Shown here piece by piece: positions 45,291 to 55,937 of a stretch of 64,000 nt of DNA. Numbering within the stretch: the first letter of the stretch is position 1; each line of letters begins with the position of its first letter. The stretch is taken from NCBI GenBank assembly GCA_963921425.1, contig OY992837.1, positions 21,096,630 to 21,160,629 on the forward strand, in the 5' to 3' direction. The translations under genes were made by a program, and so were the position numbers. The notes under the pieces were generated by a model. It did not search any database, had not been told where the DNA came from, and worked only from the letters and a program-made list of their open reading frames with translations. Source of the stretch: Dryas octopetala. Its lineage: Eukaryota; Streptophyta; Magnoliopsida; Rosales; Rosaceae.

Positions 45291-46041
45291 TGTAGTGTTT
45301 TATTCAAAATTTCTGTATTTTGATAGCAATTTCCGTCGAAATTTCCATTGAAAATTTTTTTGAAACCGAAATTAAACTCCTTGGGTATAATAATAATAAA
45401 AAGCATTAATTTTCTTTTGTTAGTACCATTCTTTGGTACATCCAAGCTAGCCATAAAAATACAAACTTTGACAAATACACTTCGATCAGTGATAATTATA
45501 TGATCGATCTAAATTCTGTTTAGAAATTTTGTTTTTCGTTAAATGGCAGGCTAGCTAGGTAAATGATCTAAATTCTGTATATATAATAATTAACTTATGA
45601 ATTCCACCTGTTATTTATTTTTCTTTTCTTTTCTTCAAAAAAAAAAAAAACTTGTGGGTGCAGGAGTTTAATTTGACCACAAATATAGCAAGGAAATGCG
45701 TGTATTTGAGCACAACACAAACGGTTGGGTGAATAATTTAGGCCCTGTTTGGTACTCCATTCAAAACCAGTTTTTTGTTTTTAAAATCCCAAAATTGTTT
45801 TTAAGTTTCGAAAATACGTTTGGTAGCCAATTTTGAAAAAGAAATATTTAAAAATAATTCAAAAACAAGGCATTTTATGAAAACGACTAAACATCGTTTT
45901 TTTCTTTTTCTTTTTTTCTGGCCTCGACGGCTCGACCCGTTCTCTCTCCCCTCGATCTACCCTCTCTAGCCTCAACCTATTCGCTCTCTACTCTGAGTCC
46001 CCTCGACCTAAACATCGTTGTTTGGTTACTGAGAAATCAAA

Positions 46042-46194
46042 ATGTCACACATCATTTTGATTCTTTGCTCATTCTTTCTGATCCTCGACGATCCATTGGT
46101 TATCTCTCTACAATCGGGTGGTTTGAATACAGTCGGGTGTTTGATCTGTAGCTCTTTCTTTATGCTTGCAGACTCTTCCAATTCCAATATCAAG
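46042..46194 (+). pseudogene. Signal-peptide-like exon ahead of the captured At1g61900-like exon
   Basis: Starts at ATG 46042 with a hydrophobic stretch (MSHIILILCSFFLILDDP), continues through another hydrophobic segment and ends at a GT donor (CAAG/GTAAAT at 46195). Its position ahead of the exon at 47477 and the secreted nature of that family suggest that both come from the same source gene. The sequence itself is too generic to prove it. Confidence 0.4.
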
Positions 46195-47476
46195 GTAAAT
46201 ATATTTTCACCTAGAGATTGGGTTTTCTTTTGTTTATTGATTTTGGTTTTAATTTTCTGATTTAGATTTTTTGAGACAATGAAATAGTGGGTTTTTCTGT
46301 GCTTTTTTATTTTATTTTTAATAGTGGTCTAAGTTGATAGTTGGACTGATGCAATGTTTTCTTGGCTGAAGCAATAGATTCTATTAATTGGGTCATTTCC
46401 TAAAACTTCTTTAGCTATGCGACTTTAGTTCTTGGATATTTATGATAGAACATAGTAGTTGGTAATGGTCTGATCATATGGGCACAACTGGGCATGCCTT
46501 ATAGGAAATAAAAAATTGCAGAGATTCCCTAAGCATAGGACCTTTCTGAACAGCTCCTCCATAGCTACCAAATTTATGGCAAGTGATGGACTTGGTTTGT
46601 CTTGTCAACAGTCCACCTAGCAAGCTATATGGTGGTTGTTACCAAAATCCCAGCTTCTTGCTTTAAAGCTATCAGATTCTAATAGCCCTGCTTTTCTTGT
46701 ATAGAACTGAAACACCATAGCATTTAGCAATGCAGAGAAACAAAACTGTTTAATTGAGCTTAACCAAGATACTCAAGTTTAATTTACAAGGTAAGTAAGA
46801 TATAAAGTGAATTGGGATGAGATATGTGAACCCCAAGCTTGTAATGATATGGCAAGAACTAGTGGGTTATAACTTGTACTGTTTTGGTACAAAGAAATGC
46901 GATTGAAAAGATGAAGCAGATAAAGCTTTTTCTGCTTTACTTGTACTTGTAAAAGCAATGTGAGAGGGAGTGAGACCAAACTGGGCCTAAAATTTCCATC
47001 TTTTCTGTGATTTCATAAAGTTACCAACTAAGGTTTCATTTAATTGCGCACATTATTACCTAGATAAGGAGGTTTCATACTTCCTGTTATTTCTTCTCTG
47101 TCAGCATTAATATTTGCCATTTTGAAACTTTTATTGCTCCTACCAGTGATTGTTATTCCTTTTCTCATTTTATCTATTTTTTTTTTCAGTTTCTGTACAT
47201 TTTAAGTTGCTTCATTATGTATAAGTTCTATGTTGGAGAAAAGTTTATTGGTTTTGATGAGTACATTGCCATTTTTGAGGTTCAACATATTAGATTATGG
47301 TATCTTGTAGTTTCATAATGTTATATTCATGATAGTATTACTTCAACTTGGATTGATTTGGCATGATACTATTATTTCTTTGTAGGATTGCTCATGTATA
47401 TATAAGTCTGTTTTGTATGTTTTATGACTAAGTTGGGTTCTTCTACTTAGTTTGGGTTCTGTTAATCTCTGTGCAG

Positions 47477-47626
47477 GTGTATATGAGTCCCATTGTGTCT
47501 CAGTTACAGATGCGGAGGCCATAGCTCCTGATGTCTCATCCAATGTAAACCCTCAGCCGTTTCTTCCTTTATTAACCCCTTTACCATTGACACCATTCAC
47601 AAATAACACCATCCTGACATTATCAG
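47477..47626 (+). pseudogene. Captured exon of an At1g61900-like GPI-anchored protein gene
   Basis: Bounded by a CTGTGCAG acceptor and a CAG/GTATGA donor. It reads VYESHCVSVTDAEAIAPDVS then PQPFLPLLTPLPLTPFTNN, ending LTLSG. The PQPFLPLL(x)P(x)PLTPFTN(N/S) block is characteristic of the plant uncharacterised GPI-anchored protein family of At1g61900, where it follows the signal peptide and precedes a cysteine-rich domain. No cysteine-rich domain is present, so this is an isolated exon. Function of the family is not established. Confidence 0.7.
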
Positions 47627-47855
47627 GTATGAGGTACATGCCTACCAACTTGACAAAATTGGGCTCCATTGAAGATTGCTATATCTATCATTACTATACG
47701 GCTTGCACGTTCCTGATTGGGAGTACTAAATTCCAACCAATTCCTCCTCTGCTCCAAAAACATTTTCAGTAAGTTTTGATCATTTCTTAATTTTATCCTT
47801 AACTTCTCCATAAAATGTTGTGACTGTCTTTTTCGATTTTATCTCCATTTGGAAG

Positions 47856-48257
47856 GTGAAATTTGGAGTAAGGCCGGGGTGACACAGGACCAGCTTGTAA
47901 TGTTGTTGAGATGATTGATAGTAAAATATTGGGTCTTCAGCATTTGTATAGAAGACCAATATATACACGAATAGAGCAATCCAATATCAACTCCCCAGAT
48001 TATGGCCCATTACCTGCTGATGCTCCTACTTGGTGCCAAGCCCCTTTTGACCCTGAAGGATTTTTAAGGTATATCTTTGCAGTTTCTTCTTTAATTGTTG
48101 AATCCCATTACTTCATTTTCTTGAAAATATGTCTCAATTTTGTCGATGATGGCTATTGTTACCTGCTTGGTTGGTTTGCACTATGGCCACATCACTAGTC
48201 CGAATTGGAGGAGGATGTTTATGAAGATGCCGGTTGCAAGAAAAAAAGTGTGGCTTA
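47856..48257 (+). pseudogene. Captured exons of a heparan-alpha-glucosaminide N-acetyltransferase-like gene
   Basis: The first exon part (to the GT donor at 48069) reads, after a frameshift near its start, DTGPACNVVEMIDSKILGLQ, HLYRRPIYTR, NSPDYGPLPADAPTWCQAPF and DPEGFLR. The next part (about 48145-48257) reads MAIVTCLVGLHYGHI. These two blocks are consecutive in plant HGSNAT-like (DUF5009-type) multi-pass membrane proteins, which are related to lysosomal heparan-sulfate acetyltransferase. An intron-like stretch still separates them. Frame damage near the start of the first part and the missing remainder of the gene mean that it is a non-functional captured fragment. Confidence 0.8.
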
Positions 48258-48751
48258 ATAGCCTATAATCTCTTTTTATGGAGAAAATGTTGTTTGTTTA
48301 TAGCTTTAGTGTTCTAGCTTTGGACTTTTGGGTTTGTAAATGAGATTTTGGATTGTTAGGGTTTTAACTTGGTAGTCCAGCTTTATCTTATAATGCAAAT
48401 TCCTTTGAATTGTAAAGCCAAATTGTTCTTGTTGACCATGTTCTTGGGTTGTAAAGCCAAATTGTTTTTTTTTTTAATAATGTTAAGGATGTAGTTGTTG
48501 TTATATTGCTCTATGTTTAGAATTGCAGAACTTAGGCAGTCGTCTTTTACTTGTTTCATTGTGACATGGTTCTTGAAGTGGAAGATGATCTCATTATTTA
48601 AGTTGTACATTATGTTTCATACATTGTACACAGCATATATGCATTTGGAAACTATTGATGCAACCTGGGAACCAAACCAACCCATGGACATTTCAATCAA
48701 TACCCACATAGAGGAGAGAGAAGAGGGTGTATCTTTTGATCGTATAAGGAG

Positions 48752-48899
48752 GTCTTGAGTCTCATGTCTCGAGTCTTCGGTCTCAGATCTTGGGCCCTGG
48801 TTCTCAAATCCTGGGCCCCAGTTCTCAGATCCTGCACCTCGGTTCTTGGATATCAGGCCTCGGTTTTGGATCTCGGATCTCGAGAGTTGAGTATTGAGT
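48752..48899. repeat. Degenerate minisatellite, unit about 22-25 bp
   Basis: Repeated GGTTCTCAAATCCTGGGCCC-like units (CAGTTCTCAGATCCTG, CGGTTCTTGGATATCAGGCC, CGGTTTTGGATCTCGG). Open on the minus strand, giving a repetitive Glu/Asn/Gly-rich peptide, with no sign of a gene. Confidence 0.7.
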
Positions 48900-49352
48900 C
48901 TTGAGTTCAAACTCTAAGTTTAAATCCTAATACAACTAACTTATTGAAAAAAAATATATATTTAAAAAAAAAAATCAACCAAACAAGTTTTCTAAAATCT
49001 TAAAATTTGAAAATAGTTTTTAAGTTGCATACCAAACAAGTTTTTAAATTTTAAAAACTAGGTTTAAAATTTCACATTTTAAAAATGGATCCATGTTTTT
49101 GAATTTTTTTTTTTTGAATTGGATACCAATTCAAAACCAGTTTTTTGTTTTTAAAATCAAATTTTAAAATTTAAAAACTTGTTTGGTATGAAATTTGAAC
49201 ACAATTTTTAAATTAAAAAAATGTTGACAGCTAAAAAAGAAAGAAGTGTAAAAAAAAAAAAAACGATGTTTTATCGCTTTTAGAAAAAGACATGTTTTTG
49301 AATTCCTTTTCTAAAAACTGTTTTTGAAAATGGTCTACCAAACACGTTTTTT

Positions 49353-49680
49353 TTAAGGGTGGGCATTAAGACCGAAAATACCGAAACCATACTGTTCCGT
49401 GTCATTCCGTATCGTTTGGTCTCATACCGTTTTAGTTTTTCTAATCTCGTACCGATCTCGTACCATACCGATCTCAAACGAGATGGGATCGGTCCTGAAT
49501 GTTCAATACCGGGATGGTCCCATCCCGTACCGATTAATTAAAATTTAATTAAAAATTTATTTATTTAATTTAATGGACCCAAATATCACTAAGTCCAATT
49601 TATTTTTTAACTTGGATTTAGAATATGAACCTTGTCTTGAAGAATTTGAATTTTATGAAAGTGTAGGTAATGTTTTGTTT
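49353..49680. mobile_element. Fragment of an hAT-type element (AAGGGTGGGCAT end)
   Basis: Begins AAGGGTGGGCATTAAGACC followed by many short ATACCG(A/T)-type repeats in both orientations (CCGTACCGAT, ATACCGGGATGG), the look of a subterminal region of GGGTGGGC-type plant hAT elements. It is interrupted by the Mutator-type arm from about 49681. No transposase is recognised. Confidence 0.45.
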
Positions 49681-49980
49681 AGAGCAAATTACAATTTAGT
49701 ACCTCAACTTTACATGTTGTTTCAACTTAGTACCCCAACTTTGAAAACTTGCAAAAAAGTACCTCAACTTTCATTTTGTGTCAATTTAGTACTCCAACTT
49801 TGAAAACTTACAAAAAAGTACCCTAACTTTCATTTTGTGTCAAAATAGTACCTCCGTTAATTTTTCTATCAAAGTGACAGGGGTATTTTCGTCTTTTCCT
49901 TAAATTTTAAAAATATATATTTTTGAATAAAAAAATTTCTTAAAATAAAAAAAATTTCATAAAAAAAAAAAAAAATTCCC
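49681..49980. repeat. Mutator-type MITE arm with a 59-bp internal duplication
   Basis: Closely similar to 14975-15200 (AATTACAATTTAGTACCTCA, then TTTCATTTTGTGTCAAAATA). Here a 59-bp segment is duplicated in tandem (starting 49731 and 49790). The matching opposite arm is not seen before the gap, so the element may continue towards or into it. Confidence 0.6.
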
Positions 49981-50025
49981 TTCCCCCCGCCCAGCCCAGC
50001 CCCGACCCACCTCCCTCCCTAGGGG

Positions 50026-50150
50026 TGGGTTCGGTACGGTTACCGTACCGAAACACCCATACCGAATTCCGACCGATATGGGTCGGTAACCGATAATTTC
50101 GGTATCGGTCGGAGAGTGGCGGTATCGGTCGGAGAGCGGCGGTGCCGACT
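50026..50150. repeat. GGTATCGGTCGG repeat block with an hAT-like terminus
   Basis: TAGGGGTGGGTTCGGTACGG followed by inverted GGTACCG-type pairs and two copies of CGGTATCGGTCGGAGAG(T/C)GG. This resembles a subterminal region of an hAT element, placed directly upstream of the antisense kinase fragment. Confidence 0.4.
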
Positions 50151-50322
50151 ACAAATCCCAACAGCCTTTCCTCCCTCCCACACTCTGTACCAGCCAAGCC
50201 TACTCCTCCAAGATGAGGGATTGATAAGAGATTGACCAACCCATCCCCCTTACACCCCCAGCCCCAAACCCTAACCAACAACATCAATTAGAAAAAACGA
50301 CGACGAAGACGAAGGCCCAAGA

Positions 50323-50511
50323 TTCGAAGTCAGCGATCTGGACTGAGCCATTAGAGTCGATCAAGATGTTGTTTTGATGGCGATGACGCTGGGAGCCTCG
50401 GTCGAGGTCGACGATGGTGAAGTGGACGAGAACGCAGATGGCCTTGTAGACGATGGAGACGCTGCAACTGATTTCGTCATGGATGTGGAAGGCTTTTGGG
50501 TCCAGAGGGAA
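50323..50511 (-). pseudogene. Captured, collapsed STE20-like protein kinase fragment
   Basis: The minus strand reads QFPLDPKAFHIHDEISCSVS then VYKAICV, matching the N-terminal start of plant STE20/SPS1-like kinases of the BLUS1 type (YPLDPKAYxLYEEVSxGVSA then VYKA). About 20 residues later it reads NNILIDSNGSVQIADFE, which is the catalytic-loop end and DFG region (GNILIDSNGAVKLADFG) found much further along in a real kinase. Most of the kinase domain between them is absent and the glycine of DFG is Glu. The surrounding leader on the same strand is pyrimidine-rich (50540-50780). It is a non-functional fragment, probably carried by the neighbouring transposon. Confidence 0.75.
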
Positions 50512-51048
50512 TTGGGTCCGATTTCGTCTTGATGGAATTTCTGGGGGGAAAGGTATTTTGGGGAGAGGGAAATAGATGATAGTGGTGGTGGTGGTGGTGA
50601 TGGTTGGAGTCTTGGAGATGATGAATTGATTGTGGTGGTGAGGGCTGTGGTCGCACACAGAAAGAAAAAGAAGGCGAAAAGAAGAGAAGAGAAGAGAAAA
50701 ATGAAGAAGAAAAGAGTCACGGGTGGGAGGAGAGAGAAGAAGAAAAAGAAAAGAAAGAAAGAAGAAAAGGGGGGGGGGGGGCACGTGGGTTAGGGGGAAA
50801 AGAAAAGAAAAAATAATAAAAATAAAGTTTTATTTTGTAAAGAATAAATAAGGTATTTTGGGGTTTCGTTTAGGGTTTGGATTTTGGGGTTTAAGGTTTA
50901 GGGTTTAGGGTATTTTGGGGTTTCAAATTTCAATTGGGGTTTGGAGTTTTTTATTTTTATTACATATGTTTTTTATAATTTATAGTATATATTCAATAAC
51001 TTAATAGTTTACATGTTTTTTAATTTATATCATCTTCTAAATCTTAGG
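50512..51048. other. Purine-rich and simple-sequence region before the gap
   Basis: 50590-50620 is a GTG/GGT repeat, 50640-50800 is strongly purine-rich with an 11- to 12-base G run near 50770, and 50870-50945 has several TTTAGGG-like blocks amid GGGGTTT sequence. AT-rich up to the gap. No coding signal on the + strand. Confidence 0.5.
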
Positions 51049-51248
51049 NNNNNNNNNNNNNNNNNNNNNNNNNNNNNNNNNNNNNNNNNNNNNNNNNNNN
51101 NNNNNNNNNNNNNNNNNNNNNNNNNNNNNNNNNNNNNNNNNNNNNNNNNNNNNNNNNNNNNNNNNNNNNNNNNNNNNNNNNNNNNNNNNNNNNNNNNNNN
51201 NNNNNNNNNNNNNNNNNNNNNNNNNNNNNNNNNNNNNNNNNNNNNNNN
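51049..51248. other. Assembly gap (200 N)
   Basis: A run of exactly 200 N, a typical placeholder of unknown true length. The 5' LTR and start of gag of copia element 3 would be expected here. Confidence 0.99.
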
Positions 51249-54200
51249 CTGCCAAGAAGATGAGATCGATAATCAATGCAGACAATGTTGTCGCAGAATC
51301 TCTTAAGGCAAGTGCCATGATCTTCATTAGGAAGCATATAGAGGAAGCACTCCAAGTTGAGTACCTCGCTGAAGAGGATCCACGAGCTCTTTGGGTTGCT
51401 CTGGAAGAGCGGTTTGACCATCAAAAGACCATTTTCTTGCCTAAAGCAAGACATGATTGGCAGAACATTCGTTTCCAGGATTTCAAATCCGTGAATGAGT
51501 ATAATTCGGAGATCTGCCGGATCCGGTCGCTCCTCAAATTTTGTGGGGAGGAGCTCACCGAAGCTGACCTATTGGAGAAGACTTTCTCCACCTTCCCTGC
51601 CTCCTATTTGGTCTTGCAGCAACAATACAGGGAGAAGAATTTTACCAAGTTCTCGGCATTGATCACCACTCTGTTGCTCGCTGAAAAGAACAACAACTTA
51701 TTAATGAGAAATGATCAAGCCCGACCTGTCGGTACTAAAGCAGCACCATTGCCTGAAGCAAACGCTGTTACTTATCGCGATTCAAACCGCGAAAGAGGAT
51801 ACCGAGGTCATGAAAAGGGCACAAAGTCTGACCGCCCGAGATATGGAAGGAAAGGTTCTCAGAGGAATGGCCTGTATGACGGAGGCCAACGTGGCCATGG
51901 CCCACGTGGTAGAAACCACGGTCCTTCGGCCCTAAGAACTCGAAATGAGAGGAACGCTGGTCCAGCCCGTCGCCACCAGAATCAGAATCAGAATGATCTC
52001 TGTTACCGATGTGGAGGAACTGATCACTGGTCCCGCACCTGCCGTGCATCAGCGCAAGCTGTAAATGAGTATCACGCCAGTCGCGGAACTCGAGAGACCA
52101 ATCTCGTTGAGGGATCATTTCCTATGGATACCACCTTAGAGGTCACTGATTTCCAGACTGCTACTGGACACTTCGAGGACTAGAAACTCGATGACATGGA
52201 TATGATCGGCGCTTGTGCCGTATTTATTTTCTGAATAATGTTTTTCTTATTCAGATTATTTTGGTGATTTATGATTTGGATTATTTGTTTTGGAAATTTG
52301 GTTATGCTCGAATATTATTTAATTCAATTAAGTTATTTTCATACATGTGATCTATTGAATTAAATTTATGAATAAGCATGTTTAGTGGGGAAGTTTGTTG
52401 TCTGGCAGACAGTGCTACTACGCACACCATACTTCAAGATCGGAAGTATTTTTCAAACTTATTGCTTACTCATACTTCTGTGACAACCATATCAGGCCAA
52501 TCCAACCTGATAGAGGGCCATGGCAAAGCCCATTTTTATGTTGTCCAATGGTACTGAATTACCATTAATGAGGCCTTATATTCTCCAAGTTCCAGAAGAA
52601 CGTTGTTGAGTTATAAGGATATTCGAGCCAACGGTTATCACGTTGAAACCACTGAGGAAAATGGAGTGGAATATCTTTGCATAACCTCCAATTTGTATGG
52701 CCAGAAGCGTACATTGGAGAAATTGAAATGTCTATCGAGCGGTCTCTATATGACCACCATTAGATCGATTGAGGCAAATCACATAGTTAACCAGAAGTTA
52801 ACCAATTCGAGCAGTTTCTTTCTATGGCATGACCGGTTGGGATACCCAGGTCAAAGTATGATGCGCCGTATCCTCAATTCATCACACGGGCATCCCCTTA
52901 CTAATAAGGATCTTGTGTTTAGTGACACACTATGCCAAACTTGCTCGCTTAGAAAGTTGAATACTAGACCATTATATGCAAAGACTAGTAAAGACTCCAT
53001 CCTTTTCCTGCAAAGGATACAAGGGAATATTTGTGGACCTATCTAACCACCATGCGGACCATTTAAATATTTTATGGTTTTGGTTGATGCATCGATAAAG
53101 TGATCACATGTTACACTATTGTCCACAAGAAACGCTGTTTTTGCTAAACTTCTCTCCCAGAAGGCTCACCACACGGATTATCCTATAAAGTCCAGAAGAT
53201 TTGATAATGCCGGAGAGTTTACATCGAAAACTTTCGATGATTATTGCATGCCCCTAGGGATTAATGTTGAACATCGAGTTCCCCATGTTCACACCCAGAA
53301 TGGTCTCGCAGAAGCGTTCATTAAAAGATTACAAATGATCGCACGAACCTTGGTTATGCGCACCAAGCTTCCAATTTCTGCGTGGGGCTATGCAATCTTG
53401 CATGCAGCCATGTTGGTCCGGTTGAGGCCCACTGCTACCCAACCTTACTCCGCGTTACAGCTGGTGACTGGGTACGAACTTGACGTTTCGTACTTACGCG
53501 TATTTGGGTATGCAGTTTACGTGCCAGTTGCGCCGCTACAACGTACCAAAATGGGTCCTCAACGAACGATGGGCATATATGTCGATTATGAATCCCCATC
53601 CATTATACGCTTTTTAGAGCCCTTGATAGGCGATCTCTTTACCGCTAGATTTGCGGATTGTCACTTTGATGAGACAGTCTTCCCGCCGTTAGGGGGAGAT
53701 ATGAACGTCACCGTTCTTGAAGAACGACGTGAATTGACGTGGAATGTCCCCACTATGTCTCATCTCGATCCCCGAACCGCACAATGTGATAGTGAAGTAC
53801 GGAGAATTCTAGATCTACAGAGTATAACTCATAATATGCCAGACGCATTCTCTGATCTAGCTAAAGTGACGAGATCACATATACCTGCTGCAAATGTTCC
53901 TGCAAGGATATCCGTCCCCGAAGAACGTGTCGTCCCAGATGGACGAGGTACAACAATAGTGGCTAACCAGTCATATGTCCCTGCCCAGAAGTGAGGTTGA
54001 CCACTAGGTTCGATGGACTCTTATCCCCGGAAGAGGATACATTTGGCACAAATGAGTCCCCTTGACATCGCGATCTCAATCGATCCATCTCACGAAATAG
54101 TTTCGGATTATGGGTCCGTCCCAGAAGAGACGACGTTGGGGGACGCTCCAACGTTAGAACCCACTCTCGAGAACATAGAGATCTCTATAAATTATGCATG

Positions 54201-55937
54201 CTTAAGTGAGCTCTGGAATCGAAACGAGATTATCATCGATGATATATTTGTATTCGCGGTAGCTACCGAAATCATAACTAGCGATGACATCGAACCTCAC
54301 TCCGTTGATGAATGTCAACGTCGAGACGACTGGCCAAAATGGAAAGAAGCAATCCAGGTCGAATTAGATTCCTTGACAAAGAGAAAGGTGTTTGGGCCTG
54401 TCGTTCCTGCACCTTCCCCATGTTAAACCTGTAGAATTTAAATGGGTATTTGTAAGGAAGCGTAATGAGAAAAACGAGATTGTGAGATACAAGGCTCGTC
54501 TAGTGGCGCAAAGATTTTCTCAATGCCCTGCGATTGATTACGAGGAAGAGTATTCCCCCGTAATGGACGTCATAACGTTCCACTACCTTATCAGTTTGGT
54601 AGTTTCCGAAAAACTGAGTATGCAGCTTATGGATGTGGTCACTGCTTATCTCTATGGGGATCTTGATACAGAGATATATATGAAAGTTCCCGAAGGACTT
54701 AAGACACCCGATGCAAATAGTTCCAGACCACGGAACACGCTCTCCATTAGTTTGAGGCGTTCACTTTATGGATTGAAACAATCCGGACGGAGGTGGTATA
54801 ACCGTCTAAGTGAGTATTTGATCGGGATGGGATATGTGAATAATGTTCTATGCCCTTGCGTGTTTATTAAGAACAAGTTCCGGCTTTGCTATTGTAGTTG
54901 TTTATGTCGATGACATGAATCTAATTGGTACTCTTGAAGAGATCAAGTAAACAACTAAACACCTGAAGTTGGAATTTGAGATGAAAGATCTTGGGAGAAC
55001 GAACTTCTGTCTCAGCCTGGAGCTCGAGCACCGTGCAGATGGAATTTTGGTCCATCAATCGAATTACATCCAGAAGATATTAAGGCGCTTTAATGAGGAT
55101 AAAGCGAAGCCTTCTAGCACGCCCATGATCGTCCGTTGTCTAGATCCTAAGAATAATCCGTTTCATCCCGTAGATGATAACGAAGAGATATTGGCACCAG
55201 AAGTCCCATATCTAAGTACAATAGGCGCATTATTGTACTTGTCTCAATGTACTAGACCGGACATATCATTCGCTGTGAACTTGTTAGCTAGATATAGCTC
55301 TGCGCCAACACGCCGCCACTGGAATGGAATAAAAGACATTTTCCGCTACCTTAGAGGTACGACGGATATGGGCTTATTCTATCCCTATGCATCAAGGAAT
55401 GGATCGAACCCCCTCGATCCTCGGAACGATGCCCGCCTTGTTGGATATGCTAACATAGGGTACACTACTAGGAAGTACCCCATTAGATATCACTACATAG
55501 ATATCAGTTTTAACAAAATTGATATTGTAGAAGTTTTTTATATCAGTTAGATTTTTAGTTTTTTAAAACTGATCTTTAAACACATTTATATATCGCCAAA
55601 ATTTTAAATCTGATATCTAATTTTTCGGTATAAGTTATTATTCTGTAAAAACCGATATCTAAATTCTTACTGATATCTTTGTTTCAACTAAAAAAAATAA
55701 AATAAAAATTTGAAGACTATTACTTAAATTTTTGAACTAATTTCCCAATACTTGAACCCGATACCCTCCTCTCTCAAACACAAACAGAAACACTCTCAAA
55801 CTTTACTCACCCCAAGCTCTCTCTCTCACACCCTCACTGATCGAGAACACACTCACCGCCCTCGTTCTCTTCAACCTCCGAATCCAATCGCAGAGACAGA
55901 GATCGACAGAGACAGATGGAGAGAGAGAAGAATAGCC

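Larger units (their letters stand above)
29379..45297 (-). mobile_element. CACTA element 3, carrying four later insertions (15.9 kb; about 4.7 kb of its own)
   Basis: The left end is CACTACAACAGAAAAAAC; the right end CTAACTTTTGTTGTAGTG is its inverse. The 3-bp duplication TTT (29376-29378 and 45298-45300) matches, and the flanks join cleanly into the hAT copy C sequence. Subterminal arrays (about 29400-29850 and 44945-45290) repeat ATGACAT(C/T)...AAATG(C/T)CAT-type units. Inside are a Mutator MITE (30696-31090), hAT copy B (31118-33066) and two copia elements (34672-38614, 39604-44534). The element's own interior is mostly non-coding, with one possible En/Spm-type remnant on the minus strand. 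Confidence 0.87.
24554..45383 (-). mobile_element. Non-autonomous hAT element, copy C, split by two CACTA insertions
   Basis: In reverse orientation relative to copy A. Its left end CAAGAAGTTTAATTTTGAAA matches the reverse complement of copy A's right end. Its right end (CCGAAATTAAACTCCTTG, ending 45383) matches the reverse complement of copy A's left end. The 8-bp flanks are TGTATAAT (24546-24553) and GGTATAAT (45384-45391), seven of eight identical. The element's own parts are 24554-24684, 28298-29378 and 45301-45383, about 1.3 kb in total against 1158 bp for copy A. The middle part includes CGCGCATTATATTCA and AGATAATATGTTAAATAAAC, both found in copies A and B. Confidence 0.87.
45741..49352 (+). 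mobile_element. Harbinger-like (or hAT-like) element carrying host gene fragments
   Basis: The left end GGCCCTGTTTGGTACTCC follows a TTA trinucleotide, the pattern of PIF/Harbinger elements. An arm near the left (about 45812-45900: ACGTTTGGTAGCCAATTTT then TTCAAAAACAAGGCATTTT) is inverted near the right (about 49265-49350). Internal direct copies of CAAAACCAGTTTTTTGTTTT occur at both ends. The exact right terminus is lost or changed, so the superfamily is uncertain. The interior has no transposase but holds exon pieces of at least two host genes, an At1g61900-like protein and an HGSNAT-like acetyltransferase. Confidence 0.65.

Noticed and set aside
29379-45297. The whole 15.9-kb CACTA interval as one large autonomous element
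   Set aside because: Subtracting the four dated insertions leaves about 4.7 kb of its own sequence with no clear TNP2 transposase.
50880-50935. Telomere-like TTTAGGG blocks
   Set aside because: Only a few imperfect units embedded in GGGGTTT-rich DNA; far too short and degenerate for a telomere or interstitial telomeric array.
52201-52380. Possible small host gene or RNA between copia element 3 parts
   Set aside because: AT-rich, no motif, and lying within the expected span of one copia element.
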